A stretch of 8,661 nucleotides of DNA from Spirochaetota bacterium (GCA_963205035.1 CAUJII010000126.1:1-8661), one strand, 5' to 3'; counted from the first letter of the stretch, positions 1 to 6,425 are shown. The notes: a model not told the origin generated them from the letters alone. Numbers and translations are program-made.

Positions 1-1527
1 ATGGCCTAAGTTTTCCTTTAGCGTGCGGCACTCGGTTGTGGAGGGCTCCCCTGCTCCGGCGCGCAAATCCAAGACATCGACGAGTTTTCTTTGCACGCCC
101 ATCTTCTCAAAAAATTCGCGGGGATTTTCTAACTTCTGCAACGTCGCTTTGAGAAGTTCCGGGGTCTTGCTTAAATCGATACTATGCAAGAGTTCATGGA
201 AAAGGCCGTGCTTGACATAAAGCGCATCGAGAGCCGAAACAAGATCTTCGTCTTCAGCAAGTTCTGTAAGAGCCAAGGCCGAAGACACCGAATCTTTATC
301 GCGCACCCAATTCACGGGCAAGTAGCCAAAGCTCTCTTCGCCACCAAAGAGGTAGTTATCGCTGTCTTTCGCAATCTCGCTCGCAATATACTTGAACCCG
401 GTGAGTGTCTCCACCGTTTTCACCCTATAGCTTTCGGCGATGAGGCGTTGCAGTTCTGTCGTCACGATGGTTTTACAGATAAAGGGCTTCGCAAGAAGGT
501 TTGCCTTCTTGCGAATAATGCTTTCTAAAAGAAGCGAGCCGATTTGGTTCCCTGTGAGAAAATGGTAGTCGGCGTTTGTCTTCTCTTTCGTGCGGACCAT
601 CGCGCCTACTCTGTCGGCATCGGGATCGGTTGCAATCAAGATATCGGGGGCCGTTGCTATGTCTTGAGATGCGGCCTTAACGAGATATTCAAACGCCGCT
701 CTTTCTTCGGGGTTCGGAGACTTCACCGTGGGGAATGTACCATCGGGTTTTTCCTGTTCGGGTAAGATGCGGAATTTGTCATAACCCAGTTCACGAAATG
801 CCCGCTCAAAAAGCCAGCCCCCTGTGCCGTGGAGTGGCGAGTAGAGAATACTCCCACGCTTGGTCTTTCTCTGATAAAAAGCTTCTTTTGTTAGTCGCGT
901 TATATACGCCGCATAAATTTCTTCTTCAATAAGGTCGTCGGCAGCGATGGGGGCATCGGCGAGTCGAGCGATGTCTCGCGGCAGCGAATCAAACGGAGTT
1001 TCTAAAAACAATTTTTGGATTTCTTTATCGACCGGAGAAACAATTTGACCGCCATCTGCGCCATACGCTTTATAACCGTTGTATTGCGGTGGGTTATGAG
1101 ACGCGGTGAGCACAATGCCACAATCGGCTGCGAGTTCGCGCACGGCAAACGATAATAAAGGCGTCGGCGTCGGGCGCTTAAATACTTTGACGCGCATCCC
1201 CGCGTGCGTGAGGATGTGGTAGCTCAGTCGACTGAACGCAGGCGACGTGAGGCGCGAGTCATACGCCATCACCAAAAGCGGGTTCGTCTTCTCTCGCATG
1301 AAATAAGCGGCAACGGCCAGATTTAGTCGTGCAATATTTTGCAGGTTTAAGCGATTCGAACCAAGGCCCGTGACAGCCCGCATTCCACCGGTGCCGAATG
1401 CAGGTTCTCCAGAGAACGCCCCGCCAGAAAGAAGGGCGGTCTTATTCTTTAAGAGTTCGTCTCTTTCAGTCGCGCTCAAGGGGGATTTCAAAAACTTCTC
1501 AAAGTATGTTTCTGCGGTGTTATTCAT
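1..1527 (-). CDS. Phosphoglucomutase / phosphohexomutase family protein, partial (C-terminus off the left edge)
   Basis: Alpha-D-phosphohexomutase, most likely interconverting glucose 1-phosphate and glucose 6-phosphate in the cytoplasm. I translated the minus strand from the ATG at 1527 and it stays open for 509 codons to base 1. Family landmarks appear in order: the N-terminal FGTGGMR (residues 44-50), the active-site loop TASHNPPQYNGYK with phospho-serine Ser143, the metal loop DPDADR (301-306), and the sugar-binding loop GEESFGY (396-402). A GEES-type loop is typical of glucomutases rather than PMM/PGM enzymes, which carry GEMSGH. The C-terminal phosphate-binding domain is missing only because the window ends; family members usually run about 560-600 residues. 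There is no convincing Shine-Dalgarno before the ATG, but no other in-frame start was seen nearby. It is divergent from pgk. A phosphopentomutase or other PGM2-like specificity cannot be excluded from sequence. Confidence 0.93.
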   Translation of the reverse strand, partial: MNNTAETYFEKFLKSPLSATERDELLKNKTALLSGGAFSGEPAFGTGGMRAVTGLGSNRLNLQNIARLNLAVAAYFMREKTNPLLVMAYDSRLTSPAFSRLSYHILTHAGMRVKVFKRPTPTPLLSFAVRELAADCGIVLTASHNPPQYNGYKAYGADGGQIVSPVDKEIQKLFLETPFDSLPRDIARLADAPIAADDLIEEEIYAAYITRLTKEAFYQRKTKRGSILYSPLHGTGGWLFERAFRELGYDKFRILPEQEKPDGTFPTVKSPNPEERAAFEYLVKAASQDIATAPDILIATDPDADRVGAMVRTKEKTNADYHFLTGNQIGSLLLESIIRKKANLLAKPFICKTIVTTELQRLIAESYRVKTVETLTGFKYIASEIAKDSDNYLFGGEESFGYLPVNWVRDKDSVSSALALTELAEDEDLVSALDALYVKHGLFHELLHSIDLSKTPELLKATLQKLENPREFFEKMGVQRKLVDVLDLRAGAGEPSTTECRTLKENLGH

Positions 1528-1574
1528 GCCGCAAGCGTTGTGGATAAGTTTGGTGTGTAAAGTAGATTAGAAGG

Positions 1575-1583
1575 TGGTATAAC
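1575..1583 (+). promoter_or_regulatory. Candidate extended -10 promoter for pgk
   Basis: The 120-bp gap between the divergent mutase and pgk starts contains TGGTATAAC: an extended -10 TG at 1575-1576 followed by the hexamer TATAAC at 1578-1583. No good -35 hexamer lies 16-18 bp upstream, as is common for extended -10 promoters. Transcription from here would give a leader of about 55-60 nt before the chosen pgk start. The sequence shows the motif; its activity is inferred. No equally good minus-strand promoter for the mutase was found in the gap. Confidence 0.35.
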
Positions 1584-1647
1584 GCGCCCGCGCCCATAAC
1601 CCACTTAAATGATTTACTGTGTCTGTCGAATCGCGGCCTCGTCGCAC

Positions 1648-2844
1648 ATGGCGTTGCCTTCGATTGAACAGTTAGACGTTGCCGGGAAAAAAGTTCTTCT
1701 GCGCGTTGATTTTAACGTTCCCTTGGACAAGGCGACGGGTGCCATCAGCGACGACACGCGGATGGTCAAAAGCTTACCGACACTGGAGCTCTTGCTAAAC
1801 CGTGGAGCTTCTGTGATCTTGATGTCACATCTCGGTAGGCCAGAAAAAAAGCACGACCCGGCACTTTCTCTAAAAAACATAGCAGAGCACTTGAAGACCC
1901 TCTTGCCGGGCAGATCCATCCACTTCTCGCCCGAAGCGATTGGTTCAAACGCAGAAAGTCTCGCACAAAGCCTCAAGCTCGGCGAAATCCTTGTTCTGGA
2001 AAACATCCGCTTTTATGAAGAAGAAACCTCGAAAGACGAGAAAGTGCGCACCGATTTTGCAAAGAAGCTCTGCAAGATGGCCGACTTCTACGTCGACGAC
2101 GCGTTCGGAGCCGCGCACCGCGCCCACGCTTCAATCTATGAATGCGCCAAACTCTTGCCCAGTGCGGCCGGGCTTCTTCTCAAGAAAGAAATTGATGTTT
2201 TGGAGCGCATTGTCTCAAGCCCCGAAAGGCCGTTTGTCGCAGTCATTGGGGGGGCTAAAGTTTCGAGCAAGCTCGCCGTTCTCGAAAATTTGGTGACTAA
2301 AGCCGACGCAATCCTCATCGGTGGAGCGATGGCTTATACGTTTCTGAAATCGCGACTCATTGACGTCGGCACTTCTTTGGTCGAAAAAGAATTCTTGAGC
2401 CAAGCGTTTCAAATTATCGACAAGGCAGCTTATAATAAGCGGCAGATTATTCTTCCCGAAGACCATATCGTCTCTTCTGAGTTTGGCGAAAAAGGAAAAA
2501 TCAAGACTGTCAAACGCTCTATTCCTGAAGGTTTTATGGGAATGGACATAGGCCCCAAAACGCAAGACCACTATGCAAAAATTATCAAGAGCGCAAAAAC
2601 AGTGCTATGGAATGGCCCGATGGGTGTTTTCGAGATGAAGAAATTTTCTGCGGGTACTTTTGCCATTGCAAAAGCCATGGCAAAGGTAAAAGGACAAACC
2701 ATCGTCGGCGGGGGCGATTCTATTTTTGCTCTGTCTCAGTCGGGGCTTGAAGACAAAATGACGCATATTTCAACAGGCGGCGGTGCTACGCTTGAATACC
2801 TCGAGGGTAAGAAACTCCCCGGCATTGTTGCGCTCTTAAAATAA
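1648..2844 (+). CDS. pgk: Phosphoglycerate kinase
   Basis: Glycolytic and gluconeogenic kinase that transfers phosphate between 1,3-bisphosphoglycerate and ADP in the cytoplasm. The 398-residue length is normal for the family (about 390-415). Hallmarks in order: the substrate-binding RVDFNVPL (residues 19-26), SHLGRP (60-65), ENIRFYEEE (118-126), FGAAHRAHAS (153-162), GGAKVSSK (201-208), WNGPMGVFE (321-329), and the nucleotide-side GGGDS (354-358) and STGGGA (375-380). I chose the ATG at 1648 because MALPSIEQLDVAGKKVLLRVDFNVPL is the usual PGK N-terminus. The in-frame ATG at 1609 would add 13 unrelated, cysteine-containing residues. Neither start has a clear ribosome binding site. The aminotransferase follows after 21 bp, so the two genes are probably co-transcribed. 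Confidence 0.97.
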   Translation: MALPSIEQLDVAGKKVLLRVDFNVPLDKATGAISDDTRMVKSLPTLELLLNRGASVILMSHLGRPEKKHDPALSLKNIAEHLKTLLPGRSIHFSPEAIGSNAESLAQSLKLGEILVLENIRFYEEETSKDEKVRTDFAKKLCKMADFYVDDAFGAAHRAHASIYECAKLLPSAAGLLLKKEIDVLERIVSSPERPFVAVIGGAKVSSKLAVLENLVTKADAILIGGAMAYTFLKSRLIDVGTSLVEKEFLSQAFQIIDKAAYNKRQIILPEDHIVSSEFGEKGKIKTVKRSIPEGFMGMDIGPKTQDHYAKIIKSAKTVLWNGPMGVFEMKKFSAGTFAIAKAMAKVKGQTIVGGGDSIFALSQSGLEDKMTHISTGGGATLEYLEGKKLPGIVALLK

Positions 2845-2865
2845 AGGACTGCCATAGTTCAAGAC

Positions 2866-4035
2866 ATGGTCGACTGGTCTCACTCGCTCTCGAAAGTTGT
2901 TCAATCCCTCAAGCCGTCGGGAATTCGCACATTTTTTGACATCGTCCAGACACGCAAAGACTGCATTTCATTGGGTGTTGGCGAACCCGACTTTGTTTCA
3001 CCCCAGGTCGTCATCGATTATTCGATACAAGCGCTGCGCGACGGGTACACTCACTACACGGGCAATTCGGGACTCTTATCGCTGCGCAAAGAAATCGCGC
3101 TCTATTTGGAGCGTGAGTACGGCCTATCGTACAACCCCGAAAAAGAAATCTTGATTACCGTCGGCGTTTCACAGGGCGTCGATCTCGCATTCCGCTCGCT
3201 CCTTAACCCCGGCGAAGGGGTCTTATACAGCGAACCGTGCTACGTATCGTACGACCCCATGATTCGTCTGGCAGGGGGTGAGCCGCAAAAAATTATCGCG
3301 ACGAAAGAAACGAAATTTTCTCTCACTGCAGAGGCGATTGAAAATGCAGCAAACCAAACGCAGACTCAAAGCAAACTGCTTTTTCTGAACTATCCCTCAA
3401 ACCCGACAGGGGCCTCTATCTCAAGAGACGAGCTCATACGCATCGGCGAACTTGCAACAAAGCACAACTGGATTGTTATCTCCGACGAAATCTATGGCGA
3501 GTTGAGCTACGAAACAAAACACATTCCGTTTGCAACATTCGACGGGATGAAAGAGCGCACAGTCCATTTAGGTGGCTTCTCGAAAGCTTTTGCAATGACG
3601 GGATGGCGCATCGGCTATGCGTGCGGCAATGAAAACGTGATTAAGGCGATGACTAAAATCCACCAGTACTCGATGCTCTGCGCTCCGACTTTAGCACAAA
3701 TTGCAGCAGAGGCTGCGCTCAAATACGCAATCGACGAGCGCAATAAAATGCTCGACGAATACCGGCTGAGGCGCGATCTCATTGTCCGAGGTTTCAACAG
3801 CATGGGGCTCGAATGCTTTAACCCGCAGGGTGCCTTTTACGTTTTCCCCGATATTCGCCGCACAAAGAAGACGTCGATGCAATTTGCGACCGACCTATTA
3901 GAAGCTCAAAATGTCGCCGTCGTCCCCGGAACGGCTTTCGGCGATTCAGGGGAAGGTTTTATCCGCTGCTCGTATGCGACAGGACGCAAAGAGATTGAAG
4001 AAGCCCTCAGGAAAATTGCGTTGTTTGTGGGGTAA
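2866..4035 (+). CDS. Class I/II PLP-dependent aminotransferase (AspC/PatA-like)
   Basis: Fold-type I aminotransferase of the aspartate aminotransferase superfamily, acting in the cytoplasm on an amino acid / 2-oxo acid pair that the sequence does not define. The 389 residues are full length. The N-terminal LKPSGIRTFFDIV and SLGVGEPDF (35-43) mark the subgroup. NYPSNPTG (175-182) contributes the cofactor-contacting Asn179. SDEIY (206-210) supplies Asp207 and Tyr210. The Schiff-base lysine is Lys240 in GGFSKAFAMTGWRIGY. The carboxylate-binding arginine is Arg367 in GFIRCSY. The only reasonable start is the ATG at 2866. An AAAGGA lies at 2843-2848 over the pgk stop, 17 nt upstream and rather far for a Shine-Dalgarno. 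Alanine, aspartate, aromatic or N-acetyl-diaminopimelate specificity are all possible. Adjacency to pgk does not settle the substrate. Confidence 0.93.
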   Translation: MVDWSHSLSKVVQSLKPSGIRTFFDIVQTRKDCISLGVGEPDFVSPQVVIDYSIQALRDGYTHYTGNSGLLSLRKEIALYLEREYGLSYNPEKEILITVGVSQGVDLAFRSLLNPGEGVLYSEPCYVSYDPMIRLAGGEPQKIIATKETKFSLTAEAIENAANQTQTQSKLLFLNYPSNPTGASISRDELIRIGELATKHNWIVISDEIYGELSYETKHIPFATFDGMKERTVHLGGFSKAFAMTGWRIGYACGNENVIKAMTKIHQYSMLCAPTLAQIAAEAALKYAIDERNKMLDEYRLRRDLIVRGFNSMGLECFNPQGAFYVFPDIRRTKKTSMQFATDLLEAQNVAVVPGTAFGDSGEGFIRCSYATGRKEIEEALRKIALFVG

Positions 4036-4045
4036 ATCCCACAGA
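4024..4045. terminator. Hairpin over the aminotransferase stop codon, between convergent genes
   Basis: A perfect 6-bp inverted repeat, TGTGGG (4026-4031) and CCCACA (4038-4043), encloses a 6-nt loop containing the TAA stop of the aminotransferase. It extends by a T-G wobble and an A-T pair to about 8 bp. It sits in the 25-bp gap before the convergent gene, whose end carries tandem stops (TGA at 4063-4061 and again at 4060-4058). Neither strand has a T-run after the stem, so it is not a classic intrinsic terminator. A shared, weak or Rho-assisted terminator, or a 3' stabilising hairpin, is possible. Confidence 0.3.
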
Positions 4046-4060
4046 AATGAGGAACAGTCA

Positions 4061-5260
4061 TCAGCGCCAAACGCGCAGCGCTTCTAAGTAGACCGTGCGT
4101 TGCTCGCCCACGAGGCCCTTAAAGCGGCCATACACTTGAACCGAAGACGATTTCGTGCTCGATTTTTCTTCTTGGACGGTTGCAGGTAGAAATGCAGAAA
4201 CTCGGAATTCTTTCCCCTCCTCGTTCGCAATGAACTGGTAGGTTGTGCCTCCGGCTTCTTTCTTGGCATCGCGTATTTCACCCGAGGTGAGAATGAGACT
4301 GCCTTGGCGTAGTTTCGGTTCGTGAATGAGCGAGACTAATCTCAAGTTGTCGTTAAATTCCGTATAAGGCAAGTCGGGGATAAAGCCCAAGAAAACCTTG
4401 GCCTTTTCACGCGTCTGGAAGTCGGCATTAGAATGAATCAGACGCTCCAGCGTATAGCGCGACTGGTTTATTTTTCGCTGAGCCAAAAGACGCTTCGCCG
4501 CTTCAAAGTCTTCAATAATTGCGCTCCGCGTTTTGTATTTATAGTGAATCTTTCGGCTCTTGTCCACAGGCATGACAGACGCCGACTGCGCAACTTGCAG
4601 CGGTGGGATTTCAATCGGATTCGATTTTTCTCGAACTGACCGCCACACTCCCCAGAGTGTTACCATTAAGAGTAAGGAGGCCACCGTAAACGCGGCGTAC
4701 CGCCAATTTGCAAAAAATGGCGGCAAACGAAACTTGAACGCAAACCGCCGGTGTGGTTTGAACTGCCATCCGCCCTTCTCTTTCGCTCCTCTCGCGGGAT
4801 TTACCTCCGCTTTAGTCGATGCTTTTTTTCGCGGTGGTAGTTCTGTCGGCAAAACGACAAAATCTGCAACGCGAAAAGCGAGGTTTTCAATTTCTCGAAT
4901 TTTACGAAATTTTTTTACAAGAGAGCGTGCGAGCCAACCTTCTGGAAATTTAGCGAGTTCGAGGTAGTACCAAAGCGCTTTTTCTGTATCTTGCGCAAGG
5001 AGTGAATAATACGCTTTGAGGTAGCTCTCGTAAACCTTTTCTTCGTCCGTCAAGAGCGGCTCGTTCTCTGCGAGTGCCGTCAACGCGGTGAGGTACTTTT
5101 CAAACTCTCTAATCTCTTGAGCAAACGCCGAGCTGAGCGCGGCTAAGTATGTCGCCCAATAATCTTTTGGATTTCTCTCAATCAGCCGAAGCGCATTCGC
5201 ACGCGATTCAAGAAATAAACCACGGCGAAAATCTTCAAATGCCGTACGAATTTCTTCCAT
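4061..5260 (-). CDS. Single-pass membrane protein with helical-repeat N-terminus and probable OB-fold C-terminus, unknown function
   Basis: Not recognised as a named family. The 399 residues divide visibly. Residues 1-135 are helix-rich and TPR-like, with alternating aromatic and Ala/Leu positions. Residues 140-187 form a Lys/Arg-rich linker. Residues 188-206 are one hydrophobic membrane segment (YAAFTVASLLLMVTLWGVW). Residues 245-295 are a second helical stretch. The basic linker before the segment suggests the N-terminus lies inside and the C-terminus outside the inner membrane. Residues 318-399 alternate in a five-strand pattern (GSLILTSGEI, TYQFIANEEGKEFRVSAF, SVQVYGRFKGL, TVYLEALRVW) that resembles an OB-fold of the tRNA_anti-like type; this is inference from pattern only. 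The gene lies 33 bp after efp and is probably co-transcribed. The ATG at 5260 has no adjacent Shine-Dalgarno; the best one (AGGAG, 5293-5289) sits about 28 nt upstream, so translation may depend on efp. Confidence 0.8.
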   Translation of the reverse strand: MEEIRTAFEDFRRGLFLESRANALRLIERNPKDYWATYLAALSSAFAQEIREFEKYLTALTALAENEPLLTDEEKVYESYLKAYYSLLAQDTEKALWYYLELAKFPEGWLARSLVKKFRKIREIENLAFRVADFVVLPTELPPRKKASTKAEVNPARGAKEKGGWQFKPHRRFAFKFRLPPFFANWRYAAFTVASLLLMVTLWGVWRSVREKSNPIEIPPLQVAQSASVMPVDKSRKIHYKYKTRSAIIEDFEAAKRLLAQRKINQSRYTLERLIHSNADFQTREKAKVFLGFIPDLPYTEFNDNLRLVSLIHEPKLRQGSLILTSGEIRDAKKEAGGTTYQFIANEEGKEFRVSAFLPATVQEEKSSTKSSSVQVYGRFKGLVGEQRTVYLEALRVWR

Positions 5261-5268
5261 TCCAGGTG

Positions 5269-5295
5269 GGCACTCAGAGGTGCCATAACTCCTCT
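5269..5295 (-). promoter_or_regulatory. Two mutually exclusive short hairpins around a Shine-Dalgarno in the efp-downstream gap
   Basis: In the minus-strand mRNA, AGAGG (5295-5291), which overlaps the efp stop and forms most of the Shine-Dalgarno AGAGGAG, can pair with CCTCT (5280-5276). Alternatively GGCAC (5284-5280) can pair with GTGCC (5273-5269), which would leave the Shine-Dalgarno free. The two hairpins share base 5280 and overlap, so they exclude each other. Each stem is only 5 bp and could be chance. Confidence 0.25.
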
Positions 5296-5860
5296 ATTTC
5301 TGATTGACGCGCTCTACATAAGAGAGGTCGCGCAAGTCGATCTTGATAAAATCTCCTGTTTTGACAAAGAGGGGGGTTTGAACTTTCGCCCCGCCCTCGA
5401 CAGTCACCTCTTTATAGGCAGTCGTTGCTGTGTCACCCTTGAGACCTTCTTCTGCATACTCGACCTTAGCGACGACAAAATTGGGAGGGATAACGCTCAC
5501 GGGTTTTTCGTCGTAGAGCAAGATTTGAAACTCCATTCCTTCGCTGATGAAAGCTAAGATGTCTTCAAGGTCTTTCTTGTCCACATGGATCTGATCGTAA
5601 GATTCGCTATCCATAAAAACGAGTTGGTCGCCGTCTTCAAAATTGAAGGTTGCGTTGCGTTTCTCGAGTTCTACGTCTTCAAGCATTTCGCCCGAGCGCC
5701 ATGTCCGCTCGACTGTCGTGCCTTTGCTCAAAGACTTGATGCGTACACGGACAATAGCCGCACCCTTGCCGGGCTTGTGGTGTTCAAAACTTTGGATGAT
5801 CACAAGATCGCCGTCGACCTTGAGCGCCATGCCGCGCTTGATGTGATTTGAGTTTATCAT
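5294..5860 (-). CDS. efp: Translation elongation factor P
   Basis: EF-P binds between the ribosomal P and E sites and relieves stalling at consecutive prolines. The 188 residues are the usual length. The N-terminal KOW-like domain (about 3-65) contains the tip loop HHKPGKGAA, in which Lys32 corresponds to the lysine that is post-translationally modified in many bacteria. A central OB domain follows (about 70-128, including GDQLVFMDSESYDQI), then the C-terminal OB domain (about 130-186) with YAEEGLKGDTATTAYKEVTVEGG and the ending IKIDLRDLSYVERVNQK. That ending differs from the common IKVDTRTGEYISRV form and recalls Leptospira EF-P as I remember it. No lysine-modifying enzyme is encoded nearby, so the modification chemistry cannot be told. 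The ATG at 5860 gives the canonical MINSNHIKRGM start, without an evident Shine-Dalgarno. It probably has its own promoter within 5861-5960, because a terminator on the same strand lies just upstream. Confidence 0.97.
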   Translation of the reverse strand: MINSNHIKRGMALKVDGDLVIIQSFEHHKPGKGAAIVRVRIKSLSKGTTVERTWRSGEMLEDVELEKRNATFNFEDGDQLVFMDSESYDQIHVDKKDLEDILAFISEGMEFQILLYDEKPVSVIPPNFVVAKVEYAEEGLKGDTATTAYKEVTVEGGAKVQTPLFVKTGDFIKIDLRDLSYVERVNQK

Positions 5861-5960
5861 GCAGAGTTCGTCTACGAAGCGAAGCTGTACCGTAAAACCA
5901 AAATTGATTCGGCACCACTTCGCGTGCGTCCCTCGAGTTCCCGCCTAAACTCCCTCACTC
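5861..5960 (-). other. Presumed efp promoter/leader region
   Basis: This is the stretch between the efp start and the upstream intrinsic terminator on the same strand, so efp transcription should begin here. I see no sigma-70 hexamer pair good enough to report and no recognisable riboswitch or leader peptide. Confidence 0.3.
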
Positions 5961-6013
5961 AATAAAAAACCCGTTTGCCCCGCTGGATTTTTTTCTGTTC
6001 AGGGCAAACGGGT
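5961..6013 (-). terminator. Strong Rho-independent terminator (minus strand)
   Basis: A perfect 12-bp inverted repeat joins 5969-5980 (core CCCGTTTGCCC) with 6002-6013 (core GGGCAAACGGG) across a 21-nt loop. On the minus strand the stem is followed directly by TTTTTTATT (complement of 5961-5968). No T-run follows on the plus strand, so the orientation is clear. It lies about 410 nt past the thioesterase stop and about 110 nt before efp. It therefore ends either a very long 3' UTR of the rpmF/thioesterase operon or a separate minus-strand RNA. Confidence 0.85.
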
Positions 6014-6135
6014 GAGAAGACACATGTAGTATTTTCACACTACAGCAGAGTCGCTCCACTGGGGGGAGAACCCTTTTTCATTTGTCGGCTAAACGCTGGT
6101 TAGACTTAACTGTTTTGTTAGAACACCGGGGTTTT

Positions 6136-6292
6136 GGGCGCTGGATTTGTTAGGGGGGCGCCGTAAAACTGAAAGCAGGCGTCTTCGCCGCTTTAGCAGC
6201 AATTTTGCGCGCAAAGTTGCGAGGCTTTCAGATTTACGGCGGATTGAATGCAATGTTGTCTGTGTAGTTACCCCCCAACAAATCCCGCGCCC
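6136..6292. repeat. Nested inverted repeat of about 157 bp, predicted branched fold (ncRNA or repeat element)
   Basis: The outer arms 6136-6158 and 6271-6292 pair over about 21 bp: GGGCGC with GCGCCC, GGATTTGTT with AACAAATCC, and GGGGGG with CCCCCC, with one T/C mismatch (6142/6286) and one bulged A (6152). Directly inside, 6159-6176 (CGCCGTAAAACTGAAAGC) pairs with 6224-6241 over 18 bp with a single A/A mismatch. At the apex are GGCG-TCTT-CGCC (6178-6189) and GCAATTTTGCG/CGCAAAGTTGC (6199-6220, one G-T wobble). A 29-nt unpaired arm, 6242-6270, can form ATTG-AATG-CAAT (6243-6254). The inverted repeats are read directly from the sequence; the function is unknown. Flanking CGGGGTTT (6127-6134) and CGGGGGTTT (6292-6300) could be a degenerate direct repeat. 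Confidence 0.8.
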
Positions 6293-6328
6293 GGGGGTTT
6301 CTACGGGTAAAAAAGTGATGACTTTCTC

Positions 6329-6360
6329 CAGAAATCCGGCTGAGGCCTCCCAACCTTCTG
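6329..6360 (-). other. Two-part hairpin downstream of the thioesterase gene
   Basis: On the minus strand CAGAA (6360-6356) pairs with TTCTG (6333-6329), and inside it GGTTG (6355-6351) pairs with CAGCC (6342-6338) around GGAGGCCT, leaving a GGAT bulge. The inner stem has a G-U wobble only when read as minus-strand RNA; on the plus strand it would be an A/C mismatch. This mildly favours a minus-strand transcript. No T-run follows immediately. A weak hairpin followed by TTTTTT lies about 15 nt further on (6325-6309). Confidence 0.4.
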
Positions 6361-6425
6361 AATCCGCCGAATAGTTAATCGAAAAGACGCGGCTGCTTCG
6401 CCCCGAACTGTAGAACGCGGCAGGC

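Larger units (their letters stand above)
6014..6425. other. Non-coding intergenic stretch rich in inverted repeats
   Basis: Of the reading frames checked here, the 149-codon minus-strand frame (6538-6089) and the 75-codon plus-strand frame (6147-6374), neither looks like a protein. The stretch contains several hairpins besides the large nested palindrome at 6136-6292. These are TGTAGT/ACTACA (6025-6030 with 6039-6044), GTTA/TAAC (6099-6102 with 6107-6110), AAAGT/ACTTT (6312-6316 with 6321-6325; on the minus strand followed by Ts) and a two-part hairpin at 6329-6360. T-rich copies of TTTGTTAG occur at 6114-6121 and 6146-6153. No tRNA, tmRNA, SRP RNA or RNase P RNA signature was found. Confidence 0.6.

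Noticed and set aside
184..528. Plus-strand frame of 114 codons, and similar plus-strand frames up to 932
   Set aside because: They are antisense to the phosphoglucomutase reading frame, whose catalytic motifs establish the true strand.
1609..1647. Upstream pgk start at ATG 1609
   Set aside because: It adds 13 residues (MIYCVCRIAASSH) unlike any PGK N-terminus. The ATG at 1648 gives the usual beginning.
1940..2296. 118-codon plus-strand frame inside pgk
   Set aside because: It is a shadow frame of pgk with a Ser/Arg-rich composition typical of out-of-frame translation.
4560..4967. Plus-strand frame of 135 codons
   Set aside because: It is antisense to the continuous 399-codon membrane protein gene and has no recognisable domain.
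6136..6292. tmRNA (the plus strand contains GCTTTAGCAGC, like the E. coli tag end)
   Set aside because: The tag-like string is not followed by a stop codon. There is no tRNA-like T-loop (GGTTCGANTCC), no CCA end and no matching 5' acceptor strand on either strand.
6099..6292. Integron attC site
   Set aside because: GTTAGAC fits GTTRRRY, but no properly spaced RYYYAAC partner was found. The outer arm GTTAGGG breaks the consensus, and no integrase or cassette is present.
6380..6415. SRP RNA-like GAAGCAGCC on the minus strand
   Set aside because: Only AGCAGCC matches. The conserved CAGG internal loop and the GGAA tetraloop stem are absent.
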